The position numbers and the translations under genes were made by a program. A stretch of 6,334 bases of DNA from Bacteroidia bacterium (GTDB lineage: Bacteria > Bacteroidota > Bacteroidia > Chitinophagales > Saprospiraceae), in NCBI GenBank assembly GCA_030431945.1, contig JAUIIF010000279.1, forward strand, positions 1 to 6,334, given 5' to 3'. The stretch's first letter is position 1. The number at the start of each line of letters is the position of its first letter. Positions 1-5,953 of this stretch are shown here, piece after piece. A model generated the notes under the pieces. It was given only the letters and a program-made list of their open reading frames with translations, ran no database searches and had not been told where the DNA came from.

Positions 1-227
1 AGCGGGTCCGGTATTGGTGATCAGCCGGGGACACCGCCAAAGGTTTTACCATAGCACCTTTTAACCTCAAAAGAAGGCCCCCGGCAGGGAGGGTAAAGGG
101 GCAACGAACACCAAATTTGTAAATATCAAGCGCAGCGCCCTTGTTTTAGCGCAACCAGAGGTCGGGCAAGGCTAAAATTCGGGATGACTCATGTTTTGTA
201 TTGAAGGTTGCCGAAGGGGCATTCGTG
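1..227. other. Left-edge intergenic region, no supported gene
   Basis: No convincing gene is visible. A minus-strand frame starting with ATG at 52-50 stays open to the window edge (17 codons, beginning MVKPLAVSPADHQYRTR), so it could be the start of a gene running off the left end. Equally, two plus-strand frames are open from base 1 and stop near 52-64, so a plus-strand gene could end here instead. The sequence does not decide between these. A palindromic CAAATTTG lies at 112-119, one mismatch from a -7 box on either strand, but without a -33 partner. I see no clear intrinsic terminator for the minus-strand gene that ends at 228. Confidence 0.4.
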
Positions 228-1853
228 TCAGGCACTCCAGGAATCCGTATCCTGGGGCTGGTATTTGCTTACGTGCAACTTAGCCGTTGCGTTGTCCGCC
301 ATGTAGCCATCGGAGAGGGGGAAGTCTTCCGTAGTGAGTCCGCTTTCCCCCAGCCAGTCTTTACGCAGGTGCTCCGCAACGCGGATCGCGTTGGCGATGA
401 TGGTCAGGGTCGGGTTGGTGGCCCCCTGTGAAGGCTGGAAGCTGGCGTCAACCACGTACAGGTTGTCAAGATCCCAGGCTTTACAGTTCGGGTCGAGGAC
501 ACTGGTGGCAGGGTCCGTGCCAAACTGGGCCGTACCCGCCTGGTGCCAGGTGAATTCCAGTTCCTTGGTAGACCGGTAAAATTCGCTGAAGCCGGCTTTT
601 CTCAAATAATTGTCCTGGAAGTAATCCAAAAATTCAAAGTGGCTTTCCCGGTTGTTCGGTTGATAGTTGAACTTGATGCCCTTGTTGGTCCACTGCACGG
701 TTTTTCGCTGCGTCGGCAGGTCTTCACTCGTAAACCAAAAATCAACGGCAAGTTGCTGCATTCTTTTCGCCTCGGCGATGCTCAGGTTCAGGTGGGCATA
801 ATCCCCCAGGATACGGGTATAATGCGCCTTGCCCGTAAGTTGGATGGTACCTAAAGGATAGGGGTGTTCCGGGCTGCCGTGGTAGAAGTCATGACAGCCG
901 AGGGTTTTCTGGAATACGACGTCATTTACTTTTTCCGGATTGATGGCTGAAATGCCACTCTGGTTATGCTTGGTGAAATTTCGCCCGACCTGATCGGAAG
1001 AGTTGGCTACCCCGGACCTTAGTAACAACGCCGCTGAATTAATGGCGCCACAAGACACGATTACGAGCTCGGCACTCAGGGCCATCCGTTCGCCGTCCCG
1101 TTCCAACTCGATGCGGGTGATTTTTCCCTGCTCCTCCACGAGTCGGTCTACCCGGCTGTTGGTCCACAGTTCTACGTTCTTGTGTTTAAGCGCCGGCCGG
1201 ATGAGGGCAGTTTCTGCATCCGATTTGGCGTGCAACATACAGGGAAACGGATCGCAGGTATTGCAGGCGATACAGGGGCGTCGCCAGGGTTCGTCGATAT
1301 CACGGTTCAGGGCGAGGTTCGAATGATGAATGTTCAGCCCTAACCGCTGCAGGTCGGCGGCAACCTCGGCAATCCGGCCTTCGTGGGGAAAAGCTTTAAA
1401 GGGGAAGGGGCCGCTGGCAGGACCTTCCGTCGGGTCCTCTCCCCGGTTGCCGTGAATTTTCATCACGTGCTCCGCCATCATGTAATAAGGCTCGAATTCG
1501 TCGTAGCCGACGCACCAGCCCGGGCTGATGCCTCCTTTGTGCCGTTGTTCGGTAAAATCTTCCGGTCGTTGCCGGTGAAGGAGCGCACCGTACATTTTGG
1601 TGTTGCCCCCCACGCGATGATACACGATGGGGCGTACTTTTTCCTGGCCGCCATCCGGCCCTAACCACTCGACGTCGGCTTTGTAACCATCCTGGCCAAA
1701 GATGAAATGGGGGTCCCAGTTTCGTTTTTCGCGCGGCAGGAAGGTGCCTTGCTCCAGGATGAGGATGCGCTTGCCGGTATCGGCAAGGGTATAGGCAATG
1801 GTGCCGCCGCCGGCACCGGAGCCAATAATGATGATGTCGTAGTCGTGAGGCAT
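228..1853 (-). CDS. GMC-family FAD-dependent oxidoreductase with four-cysteine cluster
   Basis: A 541-residue oxidoreductase of the glucose-methanol-choline family, which oxidises an alcohol or sugar hydroxyl using FAD. The N-terminal Rossmann motif GSGAGGG is at residues 11-17 and the ribose-binding Glu ends the second strand at E34 (LILEQG). VGGNTKMYGA (81-90) and GAINSAALLLRSG (269-281) match the two GMC signatures. The catalytic His is H437 in WHQAGT and the partner Asn is N480 in GATNPTLTI, so the enzyme looks intact. A cysteine cluster CIACNTCDPFPC (C194, C197, C200, C205) sits where the FAD glucose dehydrogenase catalytic subunit of Burkholderia carries its Fe-S cluster, suggesting electron transfer rather than oxygen use; that is inference. 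No signal peptide is visible. Relatives often pair with a small Tat-exported subunit and a cytochrome c, and neither is found within the window. The substrate cannot be told. The ATG at 1853 is chosen because the FAD motif follows at the normal distance. Confidence 0.92.
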   Translation of the reverse strand: MPHDYDIIIIGSGAGGGTIAYTLADTGKRILILEQGTFLPREKRNWDPHFIFGQDGYKADVEWLGPDGGQEKVRPIVYHRVGGNTKMYGALLHRQRPEDFTEQRHKGGISPGWCVGYDEFEPYYMMAEHVMKIHGNRGEDPTEGPASGPFPFKAFPHEGRIAEVAADLQRLGLNIHHSNLALNRDIDEPWRRPCIACNTCDPFPCMLHAKSDAETALIRPALKHKNVELWTNSRVDRLVEEQGKITRIELERDGERMALSAELVIVSCGAINSAALLLRSGVANSSDQVGRNFTKHNQSGISAINPEKVNDVVFQKTLGCHDFYHGSPEHPYPLGTIQLTGKAHYTRILGDYAHLNLSIAEAKRMQQLAVDFWFTSEDLPTQRKTVQWTNKGIKFNYQPNNRESHFEFLDYFQDNYLRKAGFSEFYRSTKELEFTWHQAGTAQFGTDPATSVLDPNCKAWDLDNLYVVDASFQPSQGATNPTLTIIANAIRVAEHLRKDWLGESGLTTEDFPLSDGYMADNATAKLHVSKYQPQDTDSWSA

Positions 1854-1865
1854 AATAGCGTGGTG

Positions 1866-1876
1866 GGATTATCCGG
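1866..1876. repeat. GGATTATCCGG, copy 1
   Basis: This 11-mer is an exact match to bases 1961-1971, 95 bp away. It ends upstream of the oxidoreductase ATG by about 12 bases, where a bound protein could block transcription or translation initiation. An operator role is inference. Confidence 0.45.
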
Positions 1877-1957
1877 CGTCCTTGCAGCAGTGCCGTAACC
1901 GGGCAGAGTTGTTTTACGATAGTCGAAGTCCGGAAGCCGCCCGAAGGTTCACTGCTT

Positions 1958-1972
1958 TCCGGATTATCCGGA
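1958..1972. repeat. Perfect palindrome TCCGGAT-T-ATCCGGA containing copy 2 of the 11-mer
   Basis: Two 7-base arms are perfectly inverted around one central base, the shape of a dimeric repressor site. It contains the second exact copy of GGATTATCCGG (1961-1971). The 95-bp offset from copy 1 is close to nine helical turns, so both copies would face the same side of the DNA. No regulator gene lies beside it, and the function is unknown. Confidence 0.5.
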
Positions 1973-2171
1973 GGCCGGCAGGTGCCAGGTACTCGCGGAA
2001 AAGCCCCGCTTGCTGGCACCGGCAGCTGTGGCAAGCTTTGCCCTTGGTGGCGGAAAAAGATGCGTTGCGGACCGGCAGGCGGCAGGATCCGGGTACTAAC
2101 CTGGAGCATTGACAATCCGTTAACAAGAATTCAGTAGTCATTGGCCTGCTTCCTGCGTTACCGTTCTGATC

Positions 2172-2203
2172 TTTGTAACGACAACGAAAATAACCTATTT
2201 TTG
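2172..2203 (+). promoter_or_regulatory. Bacteroidota-type promoter of the DUF1573 lipoprotein gene
   Basis: TTTG at 2172-2175 and TATTTTTG at 2196-2203 fit the Bacteroidota -33 (TTTG) and -7 (TAnnTTTG) elements exactly, with a 20-bp spacer. Transcription would start near 2209, about 35 bases before the ATG at 2243. This rules out the in-frame TTG at 2141 as the start, because it lies upstream of the promoter. Confidence 0.82.
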
Positions 2204-2242
2204 CGGTCGAATTCTAATAACCGGATCAAATCTATATCCATT

Positions 2243-2755
2243 ATGATTAAGCAAATCCTTTCCTTCGCCGCTGTGCTTGCACTGGCCTTTACCGTTTCTA
2301 GCTGCCAGTCTGGTGGTGATGCTGCTGTACGTGACGCTGCCCGTCAAACGGTAGAAACCGTTACGCCTCCAGCTTCTCCTGCCGCTCCTGCGCCAAGCGT
2401 AGCCGTTCCTTCCGGCCCGATCACTACTGTCGCTTTCGCTGAAAACGGCACGTTTGACTTCGGCACGGTAACCGAAGGCGAGATCGTAAGCCATACTTTC
2501 TCTTTCACGAACACGGGTTCTGAGCCACTCATCATTTCTGATGCCAAGGGTAGCTGCGGTTGTACCGTTCCTTCCAAGCCAACGGCCCCCATCGCTCCGG
2601 GCGAAGAAGGTGAAATCACCGTTCAGTTCAACTCTAAGAACAAGAAAGGTGCCCGTAACCAGAAGGTAACCATCACGGCGAACACGAACCCTGCCCAGAG
2701 CTTCATCTACCTTACCGGTACGGTGAACCCTGACCCCAATGCAGTAACGCAGTAA
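2243..2755 (+). CDS. DUF1573 domain lipoprotein
   Basis: A 170-residue envelope lipoprotein. Residues 1-20 form a signal peptide (MIKQ, then a hydrophobic run) ending in the lipobox VSSC, with C21 the expected lipidated cysteine. A Pro/Ala-rich linker spans about 41-59. The DUF1573 domain, an immunoglobulin-like beta sandwich of the ASPM/Hydin-like type, begins at FDFGTVTEGE (71-80) and continues through SHTFSFTNTGSEPLIISD and the family hallmark GSCGC (C105, C107), ending near residue 162. The family is widespread in Bacteroidota and its role is not established. The start is the ATG at 2243, since a promoter lies just upstream and the signal peptide begins there. All three Arg codons are CGT and Gly/Ala/Val codons often end in T, unlike the flanking genes, which suggests strong expression. 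The gene stands alone between its own promoter and terminator. The length is normal for a single-domain member. Confidence 0.9.
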   Translation: MIKQILSFAAVLALAFTVSSCQSGGDAAVRDAARQTVETVTPPASPAAPAPSVAVPSGPITTVAFAENGTFDFGTVTEGEIVSHTFSFTNTGSEPLIISDAKGSCGCTVPSKPTAPIAPGEEGEITVQFNSKNKKGARNQKVTITANTNPAQSFIYLTGTVNPDPNAVTQ

Positions 2756-2811
2756 GAAATTAGTGCCTTTTTGCCGGCAGTTTCTCTGCCGTTAGGAAAA
2801 CTAACTTCGTC

Positions 2812-2846
2812 AACGCCCCGTTTGCCTTCGGTGAACGGGGCGTTTT
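2812..2846 (+). terminator. Intrinsic terminator after the DUF1573 gene
   Basis: A perfect 11-bp stem, AACGCCCCGTT (2812-2822) with AACGGGGCGTT (2834-2844), encloses an 11-base loop containing CTTCGG and runs into TTTT at 2843-2846. Two smaller hairpins precede it: CGGCAG/CTGCCG (2775-2780, 2786-2791) and GTTAG/CTAAC (2791-2795, 2801-2805). Because the hairpin ends at about 2846, the in-frame TTG at 2845 cannot be the start of the following gene. Confidence 0.88.
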
Positions 2847-2850
2847 GTGC

Positions 2851-2883
2851 TTTCCCCTCACCGCCTCTTATCAACTATCTTTG
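2851..2883 (+). promoter_or_regulatory. Probable promoter of lysA
   Basis: TATCTTTG at 2876-2883 matches the -7 consensus TAnnTTTG exactly. The -33 element is weaker: TTTC at 2851-2854 lies 21 bp upstream, one mismatch from TTTG. Transcription would start around 2890, leaving a 5' leader of about 60 bases before the ATG at 2953. It follows directly on the terminator of the preceding gene. Confidence 0.68.
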
Positions 2884-2952
2884 CACCAGCGGCCGCGCCA
2901 GTATGAATCAGTGAGCCCGGCAGCTCAAGCTTTTATTCCCAAATCTCCAATC

Positions 2953-4212
2953 ATGGAACTTTCCCAAGGCCGCTACCATATTGGTGGCGTAGATGCCCTT
3001 CAGATTGCCGAACGCTTCGGCGCGCCCGTTTATGTGTACGATGCTGCTACGATGAAACGGCAGTATGCCCGTATGACTAAGGCGTTCGGAAAGGTCAAAC
3101 GCCTGCGGATAAACTACGCCTGCAAAGCCCTGACTAACCTCAACGTATTGCGTATTTTCCGGGAATTGGGAAGTGGCCTCGACTGTGTTTCCATCCAGGA
3201 GGTGGAACTGGGGTTGCGGGCAGGATTTGACCCCCACGATATTCTCTTCACGCCGAATTGCGTCAGCCTCGAAGAGGTATCCGAAGCCGTTGAAAAAGGC
3301 GTCAGGATCAACATCGATAATATTGAAATCCTGGAGCAATTTGGCGCCCGCCACCACGAGGTGCCGGTCTGCATCCGGATCAATCCGCACATTATGGCGG
3401 GCGGGAACAGCAAAATCAGTGTCGGACATATTGACTCCAAATTCGGCATCAGCATCCACCAGGTTCCCCACGTACTGAAAGTAGTGGCGGCTCTGGGGCT
3501 GACCGTGGAAGGGCTCCATATGCACACCGGCTCAGACATCTACGATGCCGAGGTTTTCCTGCGGGCCGTCGAGATCCTCCTCACCGCTGCCGCAGATTTT
3601 CCCGATCTGGATTACCTCGATTTCGGCTCTGGCTTCAAAGTGCCGTATAAAGAAGGCGGGATTGCCACGGACATCGAAGACCTGGGCGACCGCCTGGGCG
3701 AACGCTTCAATTCATTTTGTGCGGAATACGGCCGGGACCTGGAGCTCATGTTCGAACCGGGTAAATTCCTGGTTAGCGAAGCCGGCTACTTCCTGGTTCG
3801 TACCAACGTGGTAAAAACGACAACTGCTTCCGTCTTTGCGGGGGTGGACAGTGGCCTGAATCACCTGATCCGGCCCATGTTTTACGATGCTTACCATCAC
3901 ATTACCAACCTCAGCAACCCCGGGGGTAAGCCACGGATTTACAGTGTGGTGGGCTACATCTGCGAAACGGACACCTTCGGGGTCAATCGCCGCCTGAGTG
4001 AGGTGCGGGAAGGAGACATCCTGGCGATGGCTAATGCCGGGGCTTACAGTTTCATGATGGCCAGTAATTACAACAGCCGGTACCGGCCTGCGGAAGTACT
4101 GGTTCTGGACGGCGAGGCACACCTCATCCGGCGCCGCGAAAGAATGGAAGACCTGCTGGGTACCCAGGTAGAACTGGAAAAACTGAAGGCGGTGGCCCTG
4201 ACACAAGGATAA
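2953..4212 (+). CDS. lysA: Diaminopimelate decarboxylase
   Basis: A 419-residue pyridoxal-phosphate enzyme of the alanine racemase fold, predicted to convert meso-diaminopimelate to L-lysine and CO2, the last step of lysine synthesis in the cytoplasm. The PLP lysine is K58 in YACKAL near the N-terminus. H191 in HMHTGSD is the cofactor-stacking His. DFGSGF (223-228) replaces the usual Gly-rich phosphate loop, and EPGKFLV (268-274) is the phosphate- and substrate-binding motif. CETDTF (337-342), with the cysteine that reaches into the partner active site of the dimer, and Y365 in NAGAYSF complete the set. The length is typical. The ATG at 2953 is chosen over an in-frame TTG at 2845 because the terminator and promoter lie between them. 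The MOSC gene follows after 40 bases and may share the transcript. Related decarboxylases (carboxynorspermidine, arginine) are less likely given the CETDTF and EPGKFLV motifs. Confidence 0.93.
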   Translation: MELSQGRYHIGGVDALQIAERFGAPVYVYDAATMKRQYARMTKAFGKVKRLRINYACKALTNLNVLRIFRELGSGLDCVSIQEVELGLRAGFDPHDILFTPNCVSLEEVSEAVEKGVRINIDNIEILEQFGARHHEVPVCIRINPHIMAGGNSKISVGHIDSKFGISIHQVPHVLKVVAALGLTVEGLHMHTGSDIYDAEVFLRAVEILLTAAADFPDLDYLDFGSGFKVPYKEGGIATDIEDLGDRLGERFNSFCAEYGRDLELMFEPGKFLVSEAGYFLVRTNVVKTTTASVFAGVDSGLNHLIRPMFYDAYHHITNLSNPGGKPRIYSVVGYICETDTFGVNRRLSEVREGDILAMANAGAYSFMMASNYNSRYRPAEVLVLDGEAHLIRRRERMEDLLGTQVELEKLKAVALTQG

Positions 4213-4252
4213 CTTTATCGGGCTTTAGCTGCCTTCACCTACCTCTGCTGCC

Positions 4253-5062
4253 ATGTTCGTTTCTGCTCTTTATCGCTACCCCGTCAAGTCGCTTGGCGGG
4301 CAGTCCGTTTCCTCCTTACGGCCCGAGGTTCGTGGCTTCGAGGATGACCGTCGCTGGTGTTTTATCGACCAGCGAAACAACTTCATGGGCCAGCGCCGGT
4401 TCGTCAGCCTGACGCACTTCCGGGCGGAGGTCGGGGGCGACGAACTTCGTTTTCTGCGCGTGGCGGACGGAGCGTTGGTGGGCGCGGTCGCAGGTGCCAG
4501 GAGCGGACCAAGGCGCGTGGAAGTAACCGTCTGGGAAGATACCTTTTGGGCCACCGAGGTGGAAGATGCTCACCTGCCGGCCATCACCGAAACGCTCGGT
4601 ATTCCGGGCGCGCGCCTGGTGTACATGGGGGCGGAAGACCGCCGGCCAGTCGACCCCCGCTACGCGCAAGATGGCGAAGAAGTGTCTTTTGCCGACGGCT
4701 ATCCTTACCTGATTACGGGAACGGCAAGCCTGCAGGACCTGGGGGAAAGGGTGGAGGAAAAACTGGATGAACGCAGGTTCCGGCCAAACATCGTGGTGGC
4801 CACCACGGAACCGTACTGCGAGGATAAATGGCCGGGGCTTACGATTGGCCAGCATCGGTTTCGGTTGCCGAAACCTTGTGCACGCTGTATCATGATTACG
4901 CAGGATCCGGATACGGGGGACCGGAACCCGCGGGTCCTGGCGGAGCTGGCAGCCTACCGTAAGGAGGGGCGAAAAATATTGTTTGGGATGAATGCCTGTT
5001 GGGAAGGTGGAACGGGGCTGGTCGAAGTAGGGGCTCCGGTGTCAGTGCCGGATCAGGAGTAG
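4253..5062 (+). CDS. MOSC domain protein (YcbX/mARC-like, molybdenum cofactor binding)
   Basis: A 269-residue protein with an N-terminal MOSC beta-barrel domain (about 1-120, starting YRYPVKSLGG) followed by the MOSC domain proper (about 135-265). RFRPNIVV (175-182) and KPCARC (207-212), followed by DPDTG (218-222), are the family motifs; C209 or C212 would be the cysteine that ligates molybdenum, by analogy with YcbX and the mitochondrial amidoxime reducing component. Family members reduce N-hydroxylated compounds. E. coli YcbX carries an extra C-terminal 2Fe-2S ferredoxin domain, which this protein lacks, so a separate electron donor is expected. It starts 40 bases after lysA with no clear promoter between and ends 70 bases before the beta-barrel gene. 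No functional link to lysine synthesis is evident. Family assignment is firm; the substrate is unknown. Confidence 0.88.
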   Translation: MFVSALYRYPVKSLGGQSVSSLRPEVRGFEDDRRWCFIDQRNNFMGQRRFVSLTHFRAEVGGDELRFLRVADGALVGAVAGARSGPRRVEVTVWEDTFWATEVEDAHLPAITETLGIPGARLVYMGAEDRRPVDPRYAQDGEEVSFADGYPYLITGTASLQDLGERVEEKLDERRFRPNIVVATTEPYCEDKWPGLTIGQHRFRLPKPCARCIMITQDPDTGDRNPRVLAELAAYRKEGRKILFGMNACWEGGTGLVEVGAPVSVPDQE

Positions 5063-5132
5063 GCCATCCCAAATTCAGCGGTTAATGAAATACCCTGCCG
5101 GCCTCTGCGTTCAGACATAAAAAACTAACCAT

Positions 5133-5786
5133 ATGCGTTCTTTACTTGTAGTTCTCGGCCTGCTGGCGGTTGCCTGCCTGCCCGCTCAAATCGGAGTGAT
5201 CGGCAGCGGCAGTTTTCCAACCATCCGTTCCACGTTCTTTGACGGAATTGCAACGGACGAAGCGCTGAAAATGGACAATGGTTATGAGGTAGGACTGAAT
5301 TATTGGTTCCGTCTGCCCACCAAGCGGGTGGAATTTATGCCGACCATTTATTACGGCAGTGCCAATTATTCTTCTCCTGCCACGGGGAAATTCAGTGAGG
5401 TGGGGGTGCAGTTTAAAACCAATATTTATCCTTTTGATTTTGGTGGCGATTGTGATTGCCCCACCTTCGGAAAACAGGGGCCGCAACTGCAAAAGGGCTT
5501 TTTCCTGCAGCTCTCCCCCGGCTACGCCCTTTATCGTTCTTCGGGCATCGGGGAGACGGACAACCGCACCGGATTTACGCTGGGCGGTGGAGTAGGGCTC
5601 GATATCGGGCTTAGTAACCTGGTAACGATCACCCCGGTGGCCTCGGTCCGGCATGGCTTTTCACCGTTTATGGAAGTGGTGTATACGGACATAAACGGCC
5701 AGGACTCTGGCCTGGATGAACCCAAACTGACCACTTTCCTCCTTGGCCTGCAACTCAGTTTCCGGCTTGATCACAAGCGGTATTAA
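5133..5786 (+). CDS. Small outer-membrane beta-barrel protein
   Basis: A 217-residue predicted outer-membrane protein. Residues 1 to about 19 form a signal peptide (MRS, a Leu/Val-rich core, then CLPAQ), with cleavage likely after PA or PAQ. The mature part alternates hydrophobic and polar residues in strand-like segments: YEVGLNYWFRL (51-61), RVEFMPTIYYGSANY (65-79), SEVGVQFKTNIYPF (88-101), GFFLQLSPGYALYR (122-135), GFTLGGGVGLDIGL (147-160) and a final strand FLLGLQLSFRL (202-212) with aromatic and hydrophobic residues near the C-terminus, as expected of porin-like barrels recognised by the BAM machinery. It would make roughly an eight-stranded barrel. A short cysteine motif CDCP (107-110) lies in a predicted loop and could form a disulfide or bind a ligand. 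No specific function is recognised. No promoter was identified in the 70-base gap after the MOSC gene, so it may be cotranscribed. Confidence 0.82.
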   Translation: MRSLLVVLGLLAVACLPAQIGVIGSGSFPTIRSTFFDGIATDEALKMDNGYEVGLNYWFRLPTKRVEFMPTIYYGSANYSSPATGKFSEVGVQFKTNIYPFDFGGDCDCPTFGKQGPQLQKGFFLQLSPGYALYRSSGIGETDNRTGFTLGGGVGLDIGLSNLVTITPVASVRHGFSPFMEVVYTDINGQDSGLDEPKLTTFLLGLQLSFRLDHKRY

Positions 5787-5812
5787 GGGGTCTTTGCCAT
5801 CGTAATATGCGG

Positions 5813-5848
5813 ACAACTGGGGTTTGGGGGAGCCTGTGCCCCCGTTGT
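5813..5848 (+). other. GC-rich hairpin overlapping the leader promoter
   Basis: GGGGG (5826-5830) can pair with CCCCC (5839-5843), and ACAAC (5813-5817) with GTTGT (5844-5848). A second G tract (5819-5822) could compete for the C tract. There is no good U-run after it, so it is at best a weak terminator for the beta-barrel gene. It overlaps the -33 element of the downstream promoter. Confidence 0.35.
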
Positions 5849-5855
5849 ACCTTAG
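5823..5855 (+). promoter_or_regulatory. Probable promoter of the ilvD leader transcript
   Basis: TTTG at 5823-5826 and TACCTTAG at 5848-5855, 21 bp apart, fit the Bacteroidota -33/-7 pattern with one mismatch in the -7 box (A for T at position 7 of TAnnTTTG). Transcription would start near 5861, about 15 bases before the leader ATG. The short A/T-rich stretch AAATAATAATTCC before the ATG has no Shine-Dalgarno site, as is usual in this phylum. Confidence 0.5.
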
Positions 5856-5875
5856 AGACATCAAATAATAATTCC

Positions 5876-5953
5876 ATGAACGGTATTGTCCTTTTGGTGG
5901 TGCTTCTGGTGCTCGTGGTGGTTCTATCCACCCCGGACAGGAAAGCCGCGTAA
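5876..5953 (+). CDS. Branched-chain amino acid leader peptide (ilv attenuator)
   Basis: A 25-codon frame from ATG at 5876 to TAA at 5951-5953. Residues 4-17 are an unbroken IVLLVVLLVLVVVL run: one Ile, seven Val and six Leu, the three amino acids whose synthesis depends on the downstream ilvD product. The tail is STPDRKAA. This resembles E. coli IlvL, another short peptide packed with Leu, Val and Ile and ending in a small basic tail, although no homology is claimed. The last regulatory codon is CTA (L17, 5924-5926). The peptide itself is probably without function; its translation is the sensor. A ribosome that stalls in the run leaves the antiterminator strand (from about 5935) free, and one that reaches the stop covers it. 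The alternative reading is a tiny single-span membrane protein, but the adjacent terminator, the competing antiterminator and the ilvD context argue against that. Confidence 0.85.
   Translation: MNGIVLLVVLLVLVVVLSTPDRKAA
5886..5940 (+). promoter_or_regulatory. Candidate 1:2 (protector) hairpin of the attenuator
   Basis: TTGTCC (5886-5891) can pair with GGACAG (5935-5940, one G-U pair), and GGTGG (5896-5900) with CCACC (5928-5932), separated by a TTTT/CC internal loop. This would tie up the first part of the antiterminator strand when the leader is not translated. A smaller alternative, GGTGG (5917-5921) with CCACC (5928-5932), is also possible. Pairing was judged by eye, without energy calculation. 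Confidence 0.5.

Larger units (their letters stand above)
1854..2171. other. Divergent intergenic region between the GMC gene and the lipoprotein gene
   Basis: About 320 bases separate the start of the minus-strand oxidoreductase from the promoter of the plus-strand lipoprotein. Short frames exist on both strands, but their translations are rich in Arg, Cys and Ser, show no motif and overlap one another, so I do not call them genes. The region holds two copies of GGATTATCCGG and an inverted repeat GGTGCCAG (1981-1988) / CTGGCACC (2013-2020). No TAnnTTTG box pointing towards the oxidoreductase was found, so its promoter is not located. Confidence 0.6.

Noticed and set aside
1..52. Partial minus-strand gene starting at 52
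   Set aside because: Seventeen open codons at the window edge are not enough evidence, and two plus-strand frames are open over the same bases.
1981..2020. Inverted repeat GGTGCCAG / CTGGCACC as a terminator or RNA element
   Set aside because: It is an eight-base stem with a 24-base loop and no U-run, and no gene ends nearby.
1396..2115. 239-codon minus-strand frame overlapping the start of the oxidoreductase
   Set aside because: Its translation is rich in Arg, His and Pro without motifs, and most of it overlaps the true gene in another frame.
1914..2141. 75-codon minus-strand frame in the intergenic region, considered as a small partner subunit of the oxidoreductase
   Set aside because: It has no Tat or Sec signal, no recognisable domain and no promoter; its composition looks like noncoding GC-rich sequence.
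2141..2242. Extended start (TTG at 2141) of the DUF1573 gene
   Set aside because: The exact-consensus promoter at 2172-2203 lies downstream of this TTG, and the signal peptide begins at the ATG at 2243.
2903..2914. Three-codon frame ATG AAT CAG TGA in the lysA leader
   Set aside because: It is too short to be distinguished from chance, contains no lysine codon and has no terminator or alternative structure after it, so it is not an attenuator.
2845..2952. Extended start (TTG at 2845) of lysA
   Set aside because: It lies within the U-run of the preceding terminator and upstream of the -7 box at 2876-2883; the family's normal N-terminus begins at the ATG at 2953.
4240..4247. TACCTCTG as a -7 box for the MOSC gene
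   Set aside because: It has one mismatch, lies only five bases from the ATG and lacks a -33 element at the right distance.
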